NCBI RefSeq assembly: GCF_003148665.1
Contig: NZ_QGGQ01000007.1
Coordinates: 1 to 64,000, forward strand
DNA length: 64,000 nt
Source of the DNA: Maribacter polysiphoniae
Lineage (GTDB): Bacteria > Bacteroidota > Bacteroidia > Flavobacteriales > Flavobacteriaceae
Direction: 5' to 3'
Each line of letters starts with the position of its first letter. The stretch's first letter is position 1. Position numbers and translations under genes: made by a program. Shown here in pieces: positions 52,748 to 62,054 of the stretch. The notes beneath the pieces are model-generated. The model saw only the letters and a program-made list of their open reading frames with translations. It did no database searches and was not told the origin of the DNA.

Positions 52748-54007
52748 ATGAGAGATATATTTGAAAGAATTATTGAGAATAAAGGTCCGTTGGGAAAATG
52801 GGCTTCTCAGGCAGAAGGATATTTTGTTTTTCCAAAATTAGAAGGACCTATTTCCAATAGAATGAAGTTCCAAGGAAAAGAGGTGATTACTTGGAGTATA
52901 AATGATTACTTGGGACTATCCAATTTACCGGAGATTAAGAAAGTTGATGCGGAAGCCGCTGCAGAACATGGTTCTGCGTACCCTATGGGGGCGAGGATGA
53001 TGAGTGGACATACTGATTTTCATGAGCAACTCGAGAGGGAATTGGCAGCGTTTGTTTCCAAGGAATCTGCATATTTATTGAATTTTGGGTATCAAGGTAT
53101 GGTTTCGGCCATAGATGCTTTAGTGGCGAAGGACGATATTATCGTATATGATGTAGACGCCCACGCTTGTATCATTGACGGTGTACGTTTGCATATGGGT
53201 AAACGTTTTACCTTCAAGCATAATGATATGGAGAGTCTTGAGAAAAATCTGGAACGTGCCAAAAAAATGGCTGAACAGACCGGTGGAGGTATATTGGTTA
53301 TTTCGGAAGGTGTATTTGGTATGCGTGGGGAACAAGGCAGGTTAAAGGAAATCGTTGCCCTAAAGGAAAAATATAATTTCAGACTGTTCGTTGATGATGC
53401 GCACGGATTCGGTACCCTAGGTAAAACGGGTGCTGGAGCAGGGCAGGAGCAAGGTGTACAGGATGATATTGATGTGTATTTTGCGACTTTCGCAAAATCA
53501 ATGGCGGGTATAGGCGCTTTCTTGGCTGCTGATAAGGAAATTATAGATTATCTAAAATACAATCTTCGTTCACAAATGTTCGCCAAGTCACTTCCTATGA
53601 TTTATGTGAAAGGTGCCTTGAAACGTTTGGATATGTTACGCACCATGCCACAATTAAAGGCCAAACTTTGGGAGAATGTAAATGCATTGCAAAATGGTCT
53701 TAAGGAACGAGGTTTTGATATCGGTAGTACCACAAGTTGTGTGACACCTGTTTATTTAAGCGGAAGTATTCCTGAGGCAATGGCTTTGGTTAAGGACCTA
53801 CGTGAAAATTACGGAATATTCTGCTCAATTGTAGTGTATCCTGTAATCCCTAAAGGGATGATCTTATTGCGTTTGATTCCTACAGCTACACATACGATGG
53901 CTGATATTGAAGAAACTTTGGAGGCGTTTTCAGCAATACGCGAGCGTCTTGAAAATGGTACGTATAAAAGATTGTCAGCTGCAGTTGCTGCTGCCATGGG
54001 AGAGTAA
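52748..54007 (+). CDS. Alpha-oxoamine synthase (serine palmitoyltransferase-like), probable cysteate acyltransferase
   Basis: A 419-aa PLP enzyme. Segments: INDYLGLSNLPE, GARMMSGHTDFHEQLE, DVDAHACIIDG, VDDAHGFGTLG (PLP Asp at about 216) and TFAKSMAGIGAFLA with Lys250. The TF-x-KS-x form matches serine palmitoyltransferase more than AONS or KBL. In Flavobacterium and relatives such an enzyme joins cysteate and a branched acyl chain to make 3-ketocapnine for sulfonolipids, needed for efficient gliding. Function is inferred from family and neighbours. ATG 52748 is chosen over 52697 because a promoter box lies between them. Confidence 0.9.
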   Translation: MRDIFERIIENKGPLGKWASQAEGYFVFPKLEGPISNRMKFQGKEVITWSINDYLGLSNLPEIKKVDAEAAAEHGSAYPMGARMMSGHTDFHEQLERELAAFVSKESAYLLNFGYQGMVSAIDALVAKDDIIVYDVDAHACIIDGVRLHMGKRFTFKHNDMESLEKNLERAKKMAEQTGGGILVISEGVFGMRGEQGRLKEIVALKEKYNFRLFVDDAHGFGTLGKTGAGAGQEQGVQDDIDVYFATFAKSMAGIGAFLAADKEIIDYLKYNLRSQMFAKSLPMIYVKGALKRLDMLRTMPQLKAKLWENVNALQNGLKERGFDIGSTTSCVTPVYLSGSIPEAMALVKDLRENYGIFCSIVVYPVIPKGMILLRLIPTATHTMADIEETLEAFSAIRERLENGTYKRLSAAVAAAMGE

Positions 54008-54025
54008 ACGTACTTATTATACCAT

Positions 54026-54063
54026 TAAAAACCCCCAGCATTCATGGAACGCTGGGGGTTTTG
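54026..54063. terminator. Bidirectional terminator
   Basis: Stem AAAACCCCCAGC / GCTGGGGGTTTT around ATTCATGGAAC, between the PLP acyltransferase gene (+) and the GNAT-like gene (-). Confidence 0.9.
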
Positions 54064-54066
54064 TTA

Positions 54067-55185
54067 TTATAGCTCTTTGCGATACGTTCTTCTGCGTTTA
54101 TATATTTCCGGGTCAAAATGCTTCCATAATTGCTTTATGGCAATATTGTCTGCCAATTCAGGGGTTCGGACACAGTGCTGTATTTTTTTTGCCGTAAACG
54201 TCTTGTAGTACTCTTGGAACATGACGGCTGTAACCCCTTTATTTTGATAATCGGGGTGTACCCCGATCAAGTAAAAAATAACTTCTTTACTATATTTTTT
54301 GGCCATAAGCATATGAAAGAGACCGAATGGGAACAATTTGCCTTTCGATTTTTGAAGGGCTTGGGAAAATGAGGGCATAACAATACCAAAGGCAATTAGC
54401 TTATCATTCTTATCAAGGATGAATTTGATGTATTCAGGATTGATAAAACTGATGTATTTCTTTTTGAAATAGGCCTTTTGTACCTCTGTTATCGGAACAA
54501 ATGAGGATAAGGAGGAATAGGATTCGTTGAAAAGATCGAACATGGTATCCGCCATGGCCATTACATCCTTTGTTTTGGTATAACTCAATGGTTTTACACC
54601 ATACCTTCTTTTAACCAATTCACCGGCCTTATCATAGAATTTAGGATGGGCATTGGCAAAAGGGAATCTATTTTCTTCATATTCCTTTTCCTTTACAAAG
54701 CCCAATCGCTCATAATGTTTTTGGTAATAGGGATGATTGTACCAGGTAATCATGGTGCCTATTTCCTCGAAGCCCTCGACGAGCACACCCACCTTGTCCA
54801 AATTGGAGAACCCTACAGGTCCTTCCATATATTCCAGGTTGTGTTGATGGCCTATGGCCTCAACTTTCTTCAGTAAGGTTTCCGACACCTCGAAATCATC
54901 GATAAAATCGAACCATCCAAAACGCATTTTGCTTACTTTTTGTTGGTTGATCTCTATCCAGTTGACAATAGCTGCGACCCTACCTACAGGAATGTCGTTC
55001 TTGTATGCCAGGAAAAAACGGGCCTCTGCATTTTTAAAGGCCGGGTTTTTTGATTTGTCAAAGGAATCAAGTTCTTCATTGATAATGGGTGGGACCCAAT
55101 ACGGAGAGTCTTTGTACAATGAAAAAGGAAACTTGACGAATTTTTTTAAATCGGCTTTAGAGGTGGCTTCTTTTAGGGTGACCAT
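54067..55185 (-). CDS. Large GNAT-fold protein, candidate lipid N-acyltransferase
   Basis: A 372-aa protein with two GNAT-like halves: the first with YKNDIPVGRVAAIVN and MRFGWFDFIDDFEVSETLL, the second with KLIAFGIVMPSFSQAL and FYLIGVHPDYQNKGVTAVMFQEYY. A basic C-terminus (YKRRRTYRKEL) follows. Start 55185 (MVTLKEATSK) is preferred over an ATG ten codons earlier. It lies tail to tail with the serine-palmitoyltransferase-like gene. Bacterial ceramide synthases of GNAT type are known next to such enzymes, so N-acylation of capnine is a plausible job, but not shown. Confidence 0.85.
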   Translation of the reverse strand: MVTLKEATSKADLKKFVKFPFSLYKDSPYWVPPIINEELDSFDKSKNPAFKNAEARFFLAYKNDIPVGRVAAIVNWIEINQQKVSKMRFGWFDFIDDFEVSETLLKKVEAIGHQHNLEYMEGPVGFSNLDKVGVLVEGFEEIGTMITWYNHPYYQKHYERLGFVKEKEYEENRFPFANAHPKFYDKAGELVKRRYGVKPLSYTKTKDVMAMADTMFDLFNESYSSLSSFVPITEVQKAYFKKKYISFINPEYIKFILDKNDKLIAFGIVMPSFSQALQKSKGKLFPFGLFHMLMAKKYSKEVIFYLIGVHPDYQNKGVTAVMFQEYYKTFTAKKIQHCVRTPELADNIAIKQLWKHFDPEIYKRRRTYRKEL

Positions 55186-55289
55186 ACGAATTTTTTGTAA
55201 GGTCAATATTAGCAATATTAATCAAGATCAGAAAATTAACCCGTCAATTTTTCATGGTATGGGTGAAGGTTTTTACCGAACATTGGGCA

Positions 55290-56354
55290 TTATCGTCCAT
55301 TATCCTTTTTTTGCTCCTTTTTAAGTTTTCGAAGTTGCTTTTTGGTCGGACCGAGATCGATGTCCTCTGCACCCCTGCCATTATTCTTTTTCTTTTTTAC
55401 CTTCTTATTCTTCTTCATGGAGTTTTTCTTGATTTCCCCACCATTCCCATCGGCATTTTGATCCTCGATGGCCTTGGGTTGGTCTTTATGGAAATCAAAG
55501 CGGTACGACACACCGGCACTTATAAAAATACGGGAAGGTGTATTCTTGAAACTGGCACCAAGATTTAAATCCGCCTGTAGCTCTTCAGTGAACAAATGGG
55601 CCACCCCGCCACGTAGCAGAACATCGGAGTAACGGTCACTGTCGATACCTTGGTTTTCCACGAACACACTCCACTTAGGATTTCTAAAGGCGTGGGAGAG
55701 CGAGATGATATAACTCATTTCAGGGAAATCGGTTCCTATACGGTCGTATGCAAGGTTGGAGATAAGGACAAACCTAGGCGATAATCGACTCTGGGTAGCT
55801 ACCATTACCCGTGGGGATATGGTAGGGTCGCCAACATAGAAAGGGTTGTCGCCCAAAACAAAATTAGCACCGGCATACAGGGCTATTGACGGAATCAAGT
55901 TTTTCAATTGAAAAACGTTATTGGCCTTCCAGCTATATAGATTGGGTTTGTCATCCTTGTAACGATCGTAGATCAAATATTTCAATCCAATCCTGTTTCT
56001 ATAAAAATCGGTTCTGGTTTCACTAAGGTCAAAATTCGCAAACGTAATATTTTGGTTTTGAAACGTACCTTCCCAATTCAGTTCCAATTGCTCGAACAAC
56101 AAACCATATCGTAAGGAGATGTCGGTGCCTATAATATCACTTTGTGTATTCAATAAATTGTGGTCCTGTTGTTCATAGAACAGACCGGATTCCAACTGAA
56201 TCACATTCTTACCCACAGCATAAGCACTAACAGATAAGCCAGGTCTATTGGAATTAATGACATCTGTATATTGGGATCTTCCAAGGAAAGGGAGGACCAG
56301 ACTTATAAAAAGGATATAAAACGTTGATTTTTTCAACTCAAAACAACCGCCCAT
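55290..56354 (-). CDS. Outer-membrane beta-barrel (transporter-like) with basic tail
   Basis: A 354-aa protein. A signal peptide (about 1-27) ends at GRSQ. Residues about 30-285 form alternating amphipathic strands typical of the Phenol_MetA_deg/transporter barrel family (SRLSPRFVLISNLAYD; RIFISAGVSYRFDF). The last 60 residues are strongly Lys-rich (KKNKKVKKKKNNGR; KKQLRKLKKEQKK), which is unusual for a barrel and probably lies in the periplasm. Substrate unknown. It is near the putative sulfonolipid genes, but in its own unit. Confidence 0.85.
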   Translation of the reverse strand: MGGCFELKKSTFYILFISLVLPFLGRSQYTDVINSNRPGLSVSAYAVGKNVIQLESGLFYEQQDHNLLNTQSDIIGTDISLRYGLLFEQLELNWEGTFQNQNITFANFDLSETRTDFYRNRIGLKYLIYDRYKDDKPNLYSWKANNVFQLKNLIPSIALYAGANFVLGDNPFYVGDPTISPRVMVATQSRLSPRFVLISNLAYDRIGTDFPEMSYIISLSHAFRNPKWSVFVENQGIDSDRYSDVLLRGGVAHLFTEELQADLNLGASFKNTPSRIFISAGVSYRFDFHKDQPKAIEDQNADGNGGEIKKNSMKKNKKVKKKKNNGRGAEDIDLGPTKKQLRKLKKEQKKDNGR

Positions 56355-56411
56355 AGTTTGATTTTATTATTATTTTAAGACTTTTACGTTATTATTACAA
56401 CGTTAGAATTG

Positions 56412-56419
56412 TACTTTTG
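56412..56419 (+). promoter_or_regulatory. -7 box TACTTTTG
   Basis: A perfect TAnnTTTG box 22 nt before the ATG at 56442; probably drives DUF4834 and the YfhO operon. No clear TTTG -33. Confidence 0.55.
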
Positions 56420-56441
56420 ATATAAATTACTGAAAATTAAT

Positions 56442-56705
56442 ATGGCTTTTCTGAAAACGATTTTAATAATTCTCTTGGTGTATTATCTGCTAAAAATTTT
56501 GGCAAGGTGGTTTGCCCCAAAGATTTTCAGCTATGCAGCAAGAAAGACCGAAGAGCGATTTCGTGAGAACTTCGGTGGTTTTCCCGAACAAGGGAATACC
56601 CATGAGGAAAAAGTTGGTGATGTCATAATCGACAAAAAACCATCAAAAAGATCTTCATCCTCTAAAAAAGTTGGTGAATACATCGAGTTTGAGGAACTAG
56701 ATTGA
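56442..56705 (+). CDS. DUF4834 family protein
   Basis: An 87-aa protein with one N-terminal transmembrane helix (5-22) followed by a charged, partly disordered tail (KKPSKRSSSSKKVGEYIEFEELD). The pattern matches the small DUF4834 family of Bacteroidota. Unknown role. It lies 34 bp before the YfhO gene in the same direction. Confidence 0.88.
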   Translation: MAFLKTILIILLVYYLLKILARWFAPKIFSYAARKTEERFRENFGGFPEQGNTHEEKVGDVIIDKKPSKRSSSSKKVGEYIEFEELD

Positions 56706-56739
56706 TTATTTTAGCGAAACCAACCACATCCGTAAACCA

Positions 56740-59178
56740 ATGAAGTCAGGTTTAAAAGCTTTTTTTATCCATTTTTTTGTTTTTGTTTTTTTTGTAATCG
56801 TTGCCTTGGCATATTTCAGCCCTGTACTACAGGGCAAGGTCATTGAGCAATCCGATATTCGTCAGTATACCGGAATGGCTAAGGAACAGAACGATTTTCG
56901 AAAGAAAACAGGGGAAGAACCTTATTGGACGAATAGCGCTTTTGGCGGTATGCCAACCTATCAATTAGGGGCCTATTACCCACATGATTATGTCAAGAAA
57001 CTGGATCGAGTGATTCGTTTTCTGCCGAGACCTGCCGACTATCTTTTTATTTACTTTTTGGGATTCTATATTTTGCTGTGTTGCCTAAAGGTGGATTATA
57101 GGCTGGCAGCCATTGGGGCGTTGGCTTTTGGGTTTTCGACCTATTTGATCATAATACTCGGGGTAGGCCATAACGCAAAAGCCCATGCATTGGCCTATAT
57201 GCCCATGCTCTTGGGGGGCATCGTACTTACCTTCCGAAAGAAATACCTATGGGGATTTGTGCTGACGGCCATTGCCATGGCTCTTGAAGTAGGTGCCAAT
57301 CATTATCAAATGACCTATTACTTTATGCTTTTGGTATTGATTTTGGGACTGGTCTATTTATTTTTTGCAATCCGTAAGAATGAATTGCGAAATTTCTTTA
57401 CTTCTGTAGGGTTACTGTTGGTTGCGGTTGTTCTTGGTATAGCGGCCAATGCCACAGGTTTGATGGCTACAAAGGAATACGCCGATTGGAGTACCCGAGG
57501 TACATCCGAACTGACCATTAATCCCGATGGTTCTGCAAAGACAACGGCCAAAGGACTTGATAAAAATTATATTACACAATACAGTTATGGTATCGTGGAG
57601 TCGTTGAACTTGTTCGTTCCCCGCTTATTCGGCGGGTCCAATTCCGAGGATTTGGGCAGTGATTCCAAAACATACGACTTTTTGATCGACCAGGGCATTT
57701 CAAGAAGTCAGGCGCTGGATTTCTCACGACATTTACCACTTTATTGGGGAGACCAGCCGATCGTTGCCGCACCGGCCTATATCGGTGCCGTGATTCTCTT
57801 TTTGTTTTTATTGGGGTTGCTCTTGGTCAAGGGTAGGGCCAAATGGTGGCTCTTGGGAGGGGTAGTCCTGTCCCTTCTTTTGTCATGGGGAAAGAATTTT
57901 GGTTTTTTGACGGATTTTATGATCGATTACTTCCCATTTTACAACAAGTTCAGGGCCGTATCATCAATACAGGTGATTATTGAGCTTTGTGCTCCCGTAT
58001 TGGGTATTTTGGCCTTGAAGGAACTACTGGATCCCACAGTGGAAAAAAGCAGGAAGTTAAAAGCATTGAAGATTTCCTTTTTCACCATGTTGGGGCTTGG
58101 TGTAGCCTTGTTTTTGGTTAAGAATACTTTCAGTTTTGAAGGTGCCTCCGATGAAACACTCAAACGCTATTATGGCGATGAGATCCTCTCGCTGATTCGG
58201 TTGGATCGGGAAGCGGTGTACACCAGTGATCTTTTACGGACGTTGGTTTTTGTTATTTTGGCAGCCGCGGCGATCTGGTTGTTTTTAAAGGAGAAATTAA
58301 AGAGCAATATACTTATCCTGGCCATAGGGGTGTTGATCGTAGTCGATTTGGTCGGTGTGGACCTCCGTTATGTAAATAAGGATGATTTTGTGTCAAAACG
58401 AAAAATGGCAGCGCCTTTTCCAGTAACACCAGCAGATCAACAAATATTACAGGACAAAAGTATTTATAGGGTATACGACCCCCAAGAAGGCTTAAATGGG
58501 GCACGGACTTCATTCTACCATAAATCCATTGGTGGTTACCATGCGGCCAAACCTGCTAGATTGCAGGATCTATTCGATTTTTATATCTATCAGGGAAATA
58601 TCGAGATCCTGAATATGCTGAATGTAAAATATGTGGTCCAACAAAATGAGGAGGGTAAGAGTGTGCCAACCTTGAATGCCAATGCCCATGGGAATGCTTG
58701 GTTTATAGATAGCTTGATTGGTGTGAATTCGGCCAACGAGGAAATAACAGCCTTGGGAAGTATTGATCTAAAACATGAAGCTGTTGTGAACACTACCGAG
58801 TTTTCAAATATAAATCGGTTCGATTTCCAAGTGGATTCATTGGCTACAGTCACTTTAACGGATTATGAACCCAATAATTTGGTCTATAAATCATCGAACC
58901 CCAATGCCGGTGTATTGGTGTTTTCCGAAATGTTTTATGAAAATGGTTGGAATGCCTATATCGATGGTCAACGCAAAGACCATTTTAGGGTTAATTATGT
59001 TTTACGGGCCTTGAAGGTACCTGAAGGCGACCACACCATAGCGTTTAAATTTGAGCCCCCGATTATAGAAAAAGGCAGTCAAATAACCTTGATAAGTTCC
59101 ATTTTATTGGGGCTGATCATTCTTGGTGGTATTTTATATTCCGTAAAACGTTCTTCTAAAAAAGAGGAAGACCAATGA
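56740..59178 (+). CDS. YfhO family membrane protein
   Basis: An 812-aa integral membrane protein of the glycosyltransferase-C-like YfhO family. First helix at about 9-28, about eleven more helices up to 540, then a periplasmic beta-rich domain (about 550-785, ending in a YfhO-typical ENGWNAYIDGQ and VPEGDHTIAFKFEPP segment) and a last helix (about 785-803). In Gram-positive bacteria YfhO decorates lipoteichoic acid; here a role in cell-surface glycan is inferred. The gene overlaps the downstream glycosyltransferase gene by 4 bp (ATGA). Confidence 0.92.
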   Translation: MKSGLKAFFIHFFVFVFFVIVALAYFSPVLQGKVIEQSDIRQYTGMAKEQNDFRKKTGEEPYWTNSAFGGMPTYQLGAYYPHDYVKKLDRVIRFLPRPADYLFIYFLGFYILLCCLKVDYRLAAIGALAFGFSTYLIIILGVGHNAKAHALAYMPMLLGGIVLTFRKKYLWGFVLTAIAMALEVGANHYQMTYYFMLLVLILGLVYLFFAIRKNELRNFFTSVGLLLVAVVLGIAANATGLMATKEYADWSTRGTSELTINPDGSAKTTAKGLDKNYITQYSYGIVESLNLFVPRLFGGSNSEDLGSDSKTYDFLIDQGISRSQALDFSRHLPLYWGDQPIVAAPAYIGAVILFLFLLGLLLVKGRAKWWLLGGVVLSLLLSWGKNFGFLTDFMIDYFPFYNKFRAVSSIQVIIELCAPVLGILALKELLDPTVEKSRKLKALKISFFTMLGLGVALFLVKNTFSFEGASDETLKRYYGDEILSLIRLDREAVYTSDLLRTLVFVILAAAAIWLFLKEKLKSNILILAIGVLIVVDLVGVDLRYVNKDDFVSKRKMAAPFPVTPADQQILQDKSIYRVYDPQEGLNGARTSFYHKSIGGYHAAKPARLQDLFDFYIYQGNIEILNMLNVKYVVQQNEEGKSVPTLNANAHGNAWFIDSLIGVNSANEEITALGSIDLKHEAVVNTTEFSNINRFDFQVDSLATVTLTDYEPNNLVYKSSNPNAGVLVFSEMFYENGWNAYIDGQRKDHFRVNYVLRALKVPEGDHTIAFKFEPPIIEKGSQITLISSILLGLIILGGILYSVKRSSKKEEDQ

Positions 59179-60446
59179 AAAAGGTATTGATCGTTACGTA
59201 CTATTGGCCCCCAGCGGGTGGGCCTGGGGTACAGCGATGGTTGAAATTCGTTAAATACCTACCCGAATTCGGGATAACCCCAATCGTTTATATTCCTGAA
59301 AACCCGAATTATCCCATAATCGATGATTCCATTGGGAACGAGGTTCCGGAGGGATTGGTCATTTATAGACATCCCATTCGGGAACCCTATAAAGTAGCGG
59401 GGTTTTTCTCTAAAAATGATGCAAAACGCATAAGTTCGGGGATTATAACCACCAAGAACCAATCGTTTTTGGAAAAGGTGATGTTATGGGTACGGGGTAA
59501 TTTTTTCATTCCGGATGCACGTAAGAATTGGGTAAAGCCATCAGTGCGTTTTTTACAGACCATTATCGAAAAGGAAAATATCGATTGCCTTGTTACCACA
59601 GGACCTCCCCATAGTCTTCATTTGATAGGAAACCAATTGAAACAAATTACAAAGGTGAAGTGGTTGGCCGATTTTAGGGATCCATGGACCTCGATAGGCT
59701 ATCATAAAAAATTAAAGCTAACCCGTAAATCACAGCAAGAACATAAACGGTTGGAGCAGCTGGTGTTGAACAATGCCGATAGGGTCATCGTGACCAGTAA
59801 CACCACCAAAGAGGAGTTCCAAGGAATCACCCAGAAACCCATTTCAGTCATCACCAATGGGTATGATACCGATATTTCGGTCCCAAAGGTAACGACCAAG
59901 GGGTTTACGATTTCGCATATAGGTTCCTTGCTTTCCGGTAGGAACCCTGCGATTTTATGGCAGGTATTGGGTACGATGGTACTCGAGAATGACGAATTTG
60001 ATTCTTGTTTTAAATTGCGTTTGGCAGGCGTGGTGAGTGAGGATGTACTGCAAAGTATCTATGATGCCGGGTTAAGGGGCCACACTGAATTATTGGGGTA
60101 TGTGTCCCATGAAGAAGCTGTAAGGTTGCAACAGGAATCCCAGGTCCTTTTATTGGTAGAGATAGATTCCCACGAGACCAAGGGCATATTGCCGGGCAAG
60201 TTATATGAATATATGGCTGCTGGGCGACCTATATTGGGTATAGGTCCAAAAGGTTGGGATGCCGCTCGGATCATTGCGGATACCCATTCGGGGTTCAGCT
60301 TTGGATATGATGATGAAAATAAATTAAAAGATGTACTTTTAAAGTGGTTCGAGGCCTATAGCAATGATGGCCTGATAATGGATGCACAAGGCATTGAAAA
60401 ATATAGTCGCAGGGCGCTTACCAGGGAATTAGCCAAACTTATTTAA
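59175..60446 (+). CDS. Glycosyltransferase, GT4-like
   Basis: A 423-aa cytosolic GT-B glycosyltransferase. The N-terminal fold is MKKVLIVTYYWPPAGGPGVQRWLKF; the C-terminal nucleotide-sugar region is KTKGILPGKLYEYMAAGRPILGIGP, with the Glu-x7-Glu-like pattern. The sugar donor is not known. Its start overlaps yfhO by 4 bp and its stop overlaps the flippase ATG (TAATG), showing tight coupling. Confidence 0.92.
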   Translation: MKKVLIVTYYWPPAGGPGVQRWLKFVKYLPEFGITPIVYIPENPNYPIIDDSIGNEVPEGLVIYRHPIREPYKVAGFFSKNDAKRISSGIITTKNQSFLEKVMLWVRGNFFIPDARKNWVKPSVRFLQTIIEKENIDCLVTTGPPHSLHLIGNQLKQITKVKWLADFRDPWTSIGYHKKLKLTRKSQQEHKRLEQLVLNNADRVIVTSNTTKEEFQGITQKPISVITNGYDTDISVPKVTTKGFTISHIGSLLSGRNPAILWQVLGTMVLENDEFDSCFKLRLAGVVSEDVLQSIYDAGLRGHTELLGYVSHEEAVRLQQESQVLLLVEIDSHETKGILPGKLYEYMAAGRPILGIGPKGWDAARIIADTHSGFSFGYDDENKLKDVLLKWFEAYSNDGLIMDAQGIEKYSRRALTRELAKLI

Positions 60447-61900
60447 TGGGAATAGTCAGTAAACAAGCATTGAACAACACCATAATCACCTATTTGGGGT
60501 TTGGGGTTGCTGCCGTAAATACGCTTTTTCTTTATACCAATTTTTTGACGGATGCCTATTACGGATTGGTAACGGTCATATTATCCACTTCCGCCGTTTT
60601 AATGCCCCTCTTGGCATTTGGCGTACCCAATACTTTGGTCAAGTTCTATAGTAGTTTTAAAAAAACGGGAAACACCGAGGCCTTTGAGACCCTTATGTTA
60701 TTGTTGCCCCTGCTACTTATTCTTCCCATAGCCTTGGTGACTTTTCTTTTTACGGATGCCATAGGGAGCTTTATATCCAAGGAAAATGGTATTGTCAGGA
60801 ATTATGTATGGTACATTTTCCTGATTGGATTCGCCATGGCATATTTTGAGGTGTTCTACGCATGGGCCAAAGTTCAGATGAAATCTGTTTTTGGTAATTT
60901 TATGAAAGAGGTCTTTAATAGGATAGGGGTAATGATCCTTTTGATATTGGTTTATTTCGATAGTATTACGGTAGACTTTTTCCTTAAGGCCCTAGTCGGT
61001 TTATATCTTTTGCGAACCTTGATCATGAAGATCTATGCCTATGGTTTAAAAAGACCCAGATTGAATTTTGATTTTCCGGCCAATACACGGGCAATCTTAA
61101 GTTATAGTGCCTTGATTATCCTTGGGGGGTCGGCTGCGGTGATTATCCTTGAGATAGACAAAGTAATGATCAACCAATATAAACTCATTGAAAATGTGGC
61201 CTATTACGGAGTGGCCATTTATATTGCCACAACCATTATCGTACCTTCTAGGGCCATGCATCAAATCACCTATCCGCTAACGGCGGAATTGTTGAACAAT
61301 AACGATCATGAAGGATTGGGGTCCTTGTATAAAAAATCCTCTTTGACGCTGTTTATTGCATCGGGTATATTGTTCGTATTGATCATAACCAATTTGAACG
61401 ATCTGTTCATGGTCCTTCCTGAAGAATACCGGGGTGGCTTCGCTATTGTGTTTCTAATAGGCTTGGCCAAGGTGTACGATTCGGTGTTGGGGATCAACAA
61501 TGCGATCCTATACAATTCCGATTACTATAAAACCTTATTGGGTATGGGGGTTTTATTAGCGGTCCTAGTCATACTGCTTAACATGCTTTTCATTCCGAAA
61601 TATGGACTTTATGGGGCTGCATTGGCGACCTTCATTGCAATTTCAATCTACAATACCATAAAATTATTTTTTGTCCGTGCCAAATTCAAAATAATGCCCT
61701 TCACCATGGAGACCCTAAAAGTAGGTGGACTTCTACTTTTTTTAGGTGGTGTGTTTTATATGGTCAACCTGCCATTTCATTCGCTAGTGAATATTGTGGT
61801 CAAGGGTACCATCACCACCGTGCTATATCTAGGGGTCCTATATCGGTTTAAGATTTCAGAGGATGTTTATCGGATGCTTTCAAAGTATTTAAAAAGATAA
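60446..61900 (+). CDS. Polysaccharide flippase (Wzx/MATE-like, MVF superfamily)
   Basis: A 484-aa membrane protein with about 13-14 transmembrane helices, starting MGIVSKQALNNTIITYLGFGVAAVNTLFLY, as in oligosaccharide-lipid exporters. It would move a lipid-linked glycan across the inner membrane. It is the last gene of the yfhO-glycosyltransferase-flippase operon and is followed by a terminator-like hairpin. No polymerase or other glycan genes are in the window. Confidence 0.92.
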   Translation: MGIVSKQALNNTIITYLGFGVAAVNTLFLYTNFLTDAYYGLVTVILSTSAVLMPLLAFGVPNTLVKFYSSFKKTGNTEAFETLMLLLPLLLILPIALVTFLFTDAIGSFISKENGIVRNYVWYIFLIGFAMAYFEVFYAWAKVQMKSVFGNFMKEVFNRIGVMILLILVYFDSITVDFFLKALVGLYLLRTLIMKIYAYGLKRPRLNFDFPANTRAILSYSALIILGGSAAVIILEIDKVMINQYKLIENVAYYGVAIYIATTIIVPSRAMHQITYPLTAELLNNNDHEGLGSLYKKSSLTLFIASGILFVLIITNLNDLFMVLPEEYRGGFAIVFLIGLAKVYDSVLGINNAILYNSDYYKTLLGMGVLLAVLVILLNMLFIPKYGLYGAALATFIAISIYNTIKLFFVRAKFKIMPFTMETLKVGGLLLFLGGVFYMVNLPFHSLVNIVVKGTITTVLYLGVLYRFKISEDVYRMLSKYLKR

Positions 61901-61931
61901 ACCCTGACGGGAATATTCCACATCAGGGTTT
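61899..61931 (+). terminator. Probable terminator after the flippase gene
   Basis: A 9-bp stem AAACCCTGA / TCAGGGTTT with a 15-nt loop; the T-run is short. Confidence 0.6.
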
Positions 61932-62054
61932 AAACAACCAACCAACCTAAAAACTATCTTTATGGGACCCGAATTTCAAAAGCCGCAAGCTTATTGAAAT
62001 ACGTTGGTCGAACCAACCCTGACAGAATCGCCAGGGTCTTCGTTCTTCTATTCT

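Noticed and set aside
61969-62004. Tiny open frame ATG...TGA (11 codons) after the flippase gene
   Set aside because: Too short, no independent support.
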